Assembly (NCBI GenBank): GCA_030654635.1
Contig: JAURXE010000230.1
Coordinates: forward strand, 1-6,061
DNA from: Pseudomonas sp.
GTDB lineage: Bacteria; Pseudomonadota; Gammaproteobacteria; Pseudomonadales; Pseudomonadaceae
DNA: 6,061 nt
Direction of reading: 5' to 3'
Below are positions 6,002-6,061 of the stretch, piece after piece; the first letter of the stretch is position 1; each line of letters starts with the position of its first letter. The notes under the pieces were generated by a model, which saw only the letters and a list, made by a program, of their open reading frames with translations, was not told the origin of the DNA and searched no databases. The translations under genes and the position numbers were made by a program.

Positions 6002-6061
6002 TCAGGCTAGCCAATTGACCTTGGCGAACTTGCCGGGGAACTCCGCGGGCATGCCAATAAC
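6002..6061 (-). CDS. 3' end of an unidentified gene upstream of nasA (partial)
   Basis: Nineteen codons on the minus strand, containing MPAEFPGKF and ending NWLA, stop at TGA (6004-6002). This frame has high third-position GC, and an intrinsic terminator follows 25 bases later, both typical of a true gene end. In related Pseudomonas genomes nasS, nasT or an unrelated gene can occupy this place. The tail does not resemble the NasT C-terminus as I remember it, and I cannot assign a function. Confidence 0.5.
   Translation of the reverse strand, partial: VIGMPAEFPGKFAKVNWLA

Noticed and set aside
1..6061. CRISPR arrays, tRNA or rRNA genes, insertion sequences, phage or defence genes
   Set aside because: Reading both strands I saw no regularly spaced repeats, transposase motifs, tRNA-like folds or defence-family motifs; other long open frames are antisense or frame-shifted shadows of the three main genes.

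Overview
The window looks like chromosomal DNA from a Pseudomonas-type gammaproteobacterium. The basis is protein resemblance (a NasA/NarK-type porter followed by a fused PP2C phosphatase/Ser-Thr kinase, an order I recall from the assimilatory nitrate region of P. aeruginosa), moderately high GC, a clear sigma-54 promoter and an ANTAR-type attenuator. The assignment is by recognition; no database was searched.

Layout, left to right. Positions 1-30 probably hold the last codons of an upstream plus-strand gene, followed by a hairpin (44-75). Positions 113-2518 (+) encode a membrane-bound CheA-like histidine kinase: two transmembrane segments, a periplasmic helical sensor, HAMP, a PAS-like region, an Hpt domain with His485, and a CheA-type ATPase, with no CheW-like domain. 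A short convergent intergenic region (2519-2626) carries a hairpin for each strand. Positions 2627-4297 (-) encode a 556-residue PP2C phosphatase/Ser-Thr kinase fusion with a C-terminal membrane anchor. A strong intrinsic terminator (4321-4352) separates it from the upstream gene nasA (4372-5583, -), a 403-residue nitrate/nitrite porter of the NNP branch of the MFS.

The 418-base gap upstream of nasA is the most informative non-coding part. Read on the minus strand it contains, in order: a terminator for the preceding gene (5951-5977), a dyad (5895-5912), a sigma-54 -24/-12 promoter with exact 10-base GG-GC spacing (5877-5892), and a predicted start near 5866. Then come two hairpins with the identical hexaloop AAAGGC, fitting the A1/G4 rule of ANTAR target RNAs. 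The second hairpin is embedded in the 5' arm of a very long intrinsic terminator (5782-5833). This is the expected layout of a NasT-controlled antitermination leader. About 200 bases of further leader precede the nasA start codon. The window ends in the last codons of another minus-strand gene (6002-6061) that I cannot identify.

How the parts fit: nasA appears gated twice, by nitrogen status through sigma-54 (normally with NtrC) and by nitrate/nitrite through NasS-NasT acting on the leader RNA. The kinase/phosphatase gene has little room for its own promoter and is probably expressed by read-through of the terminator behind nasA. nirB and nirD do not follow it here. The CheA-like kinase is convergent and probably belongs to a separate signalling unit.
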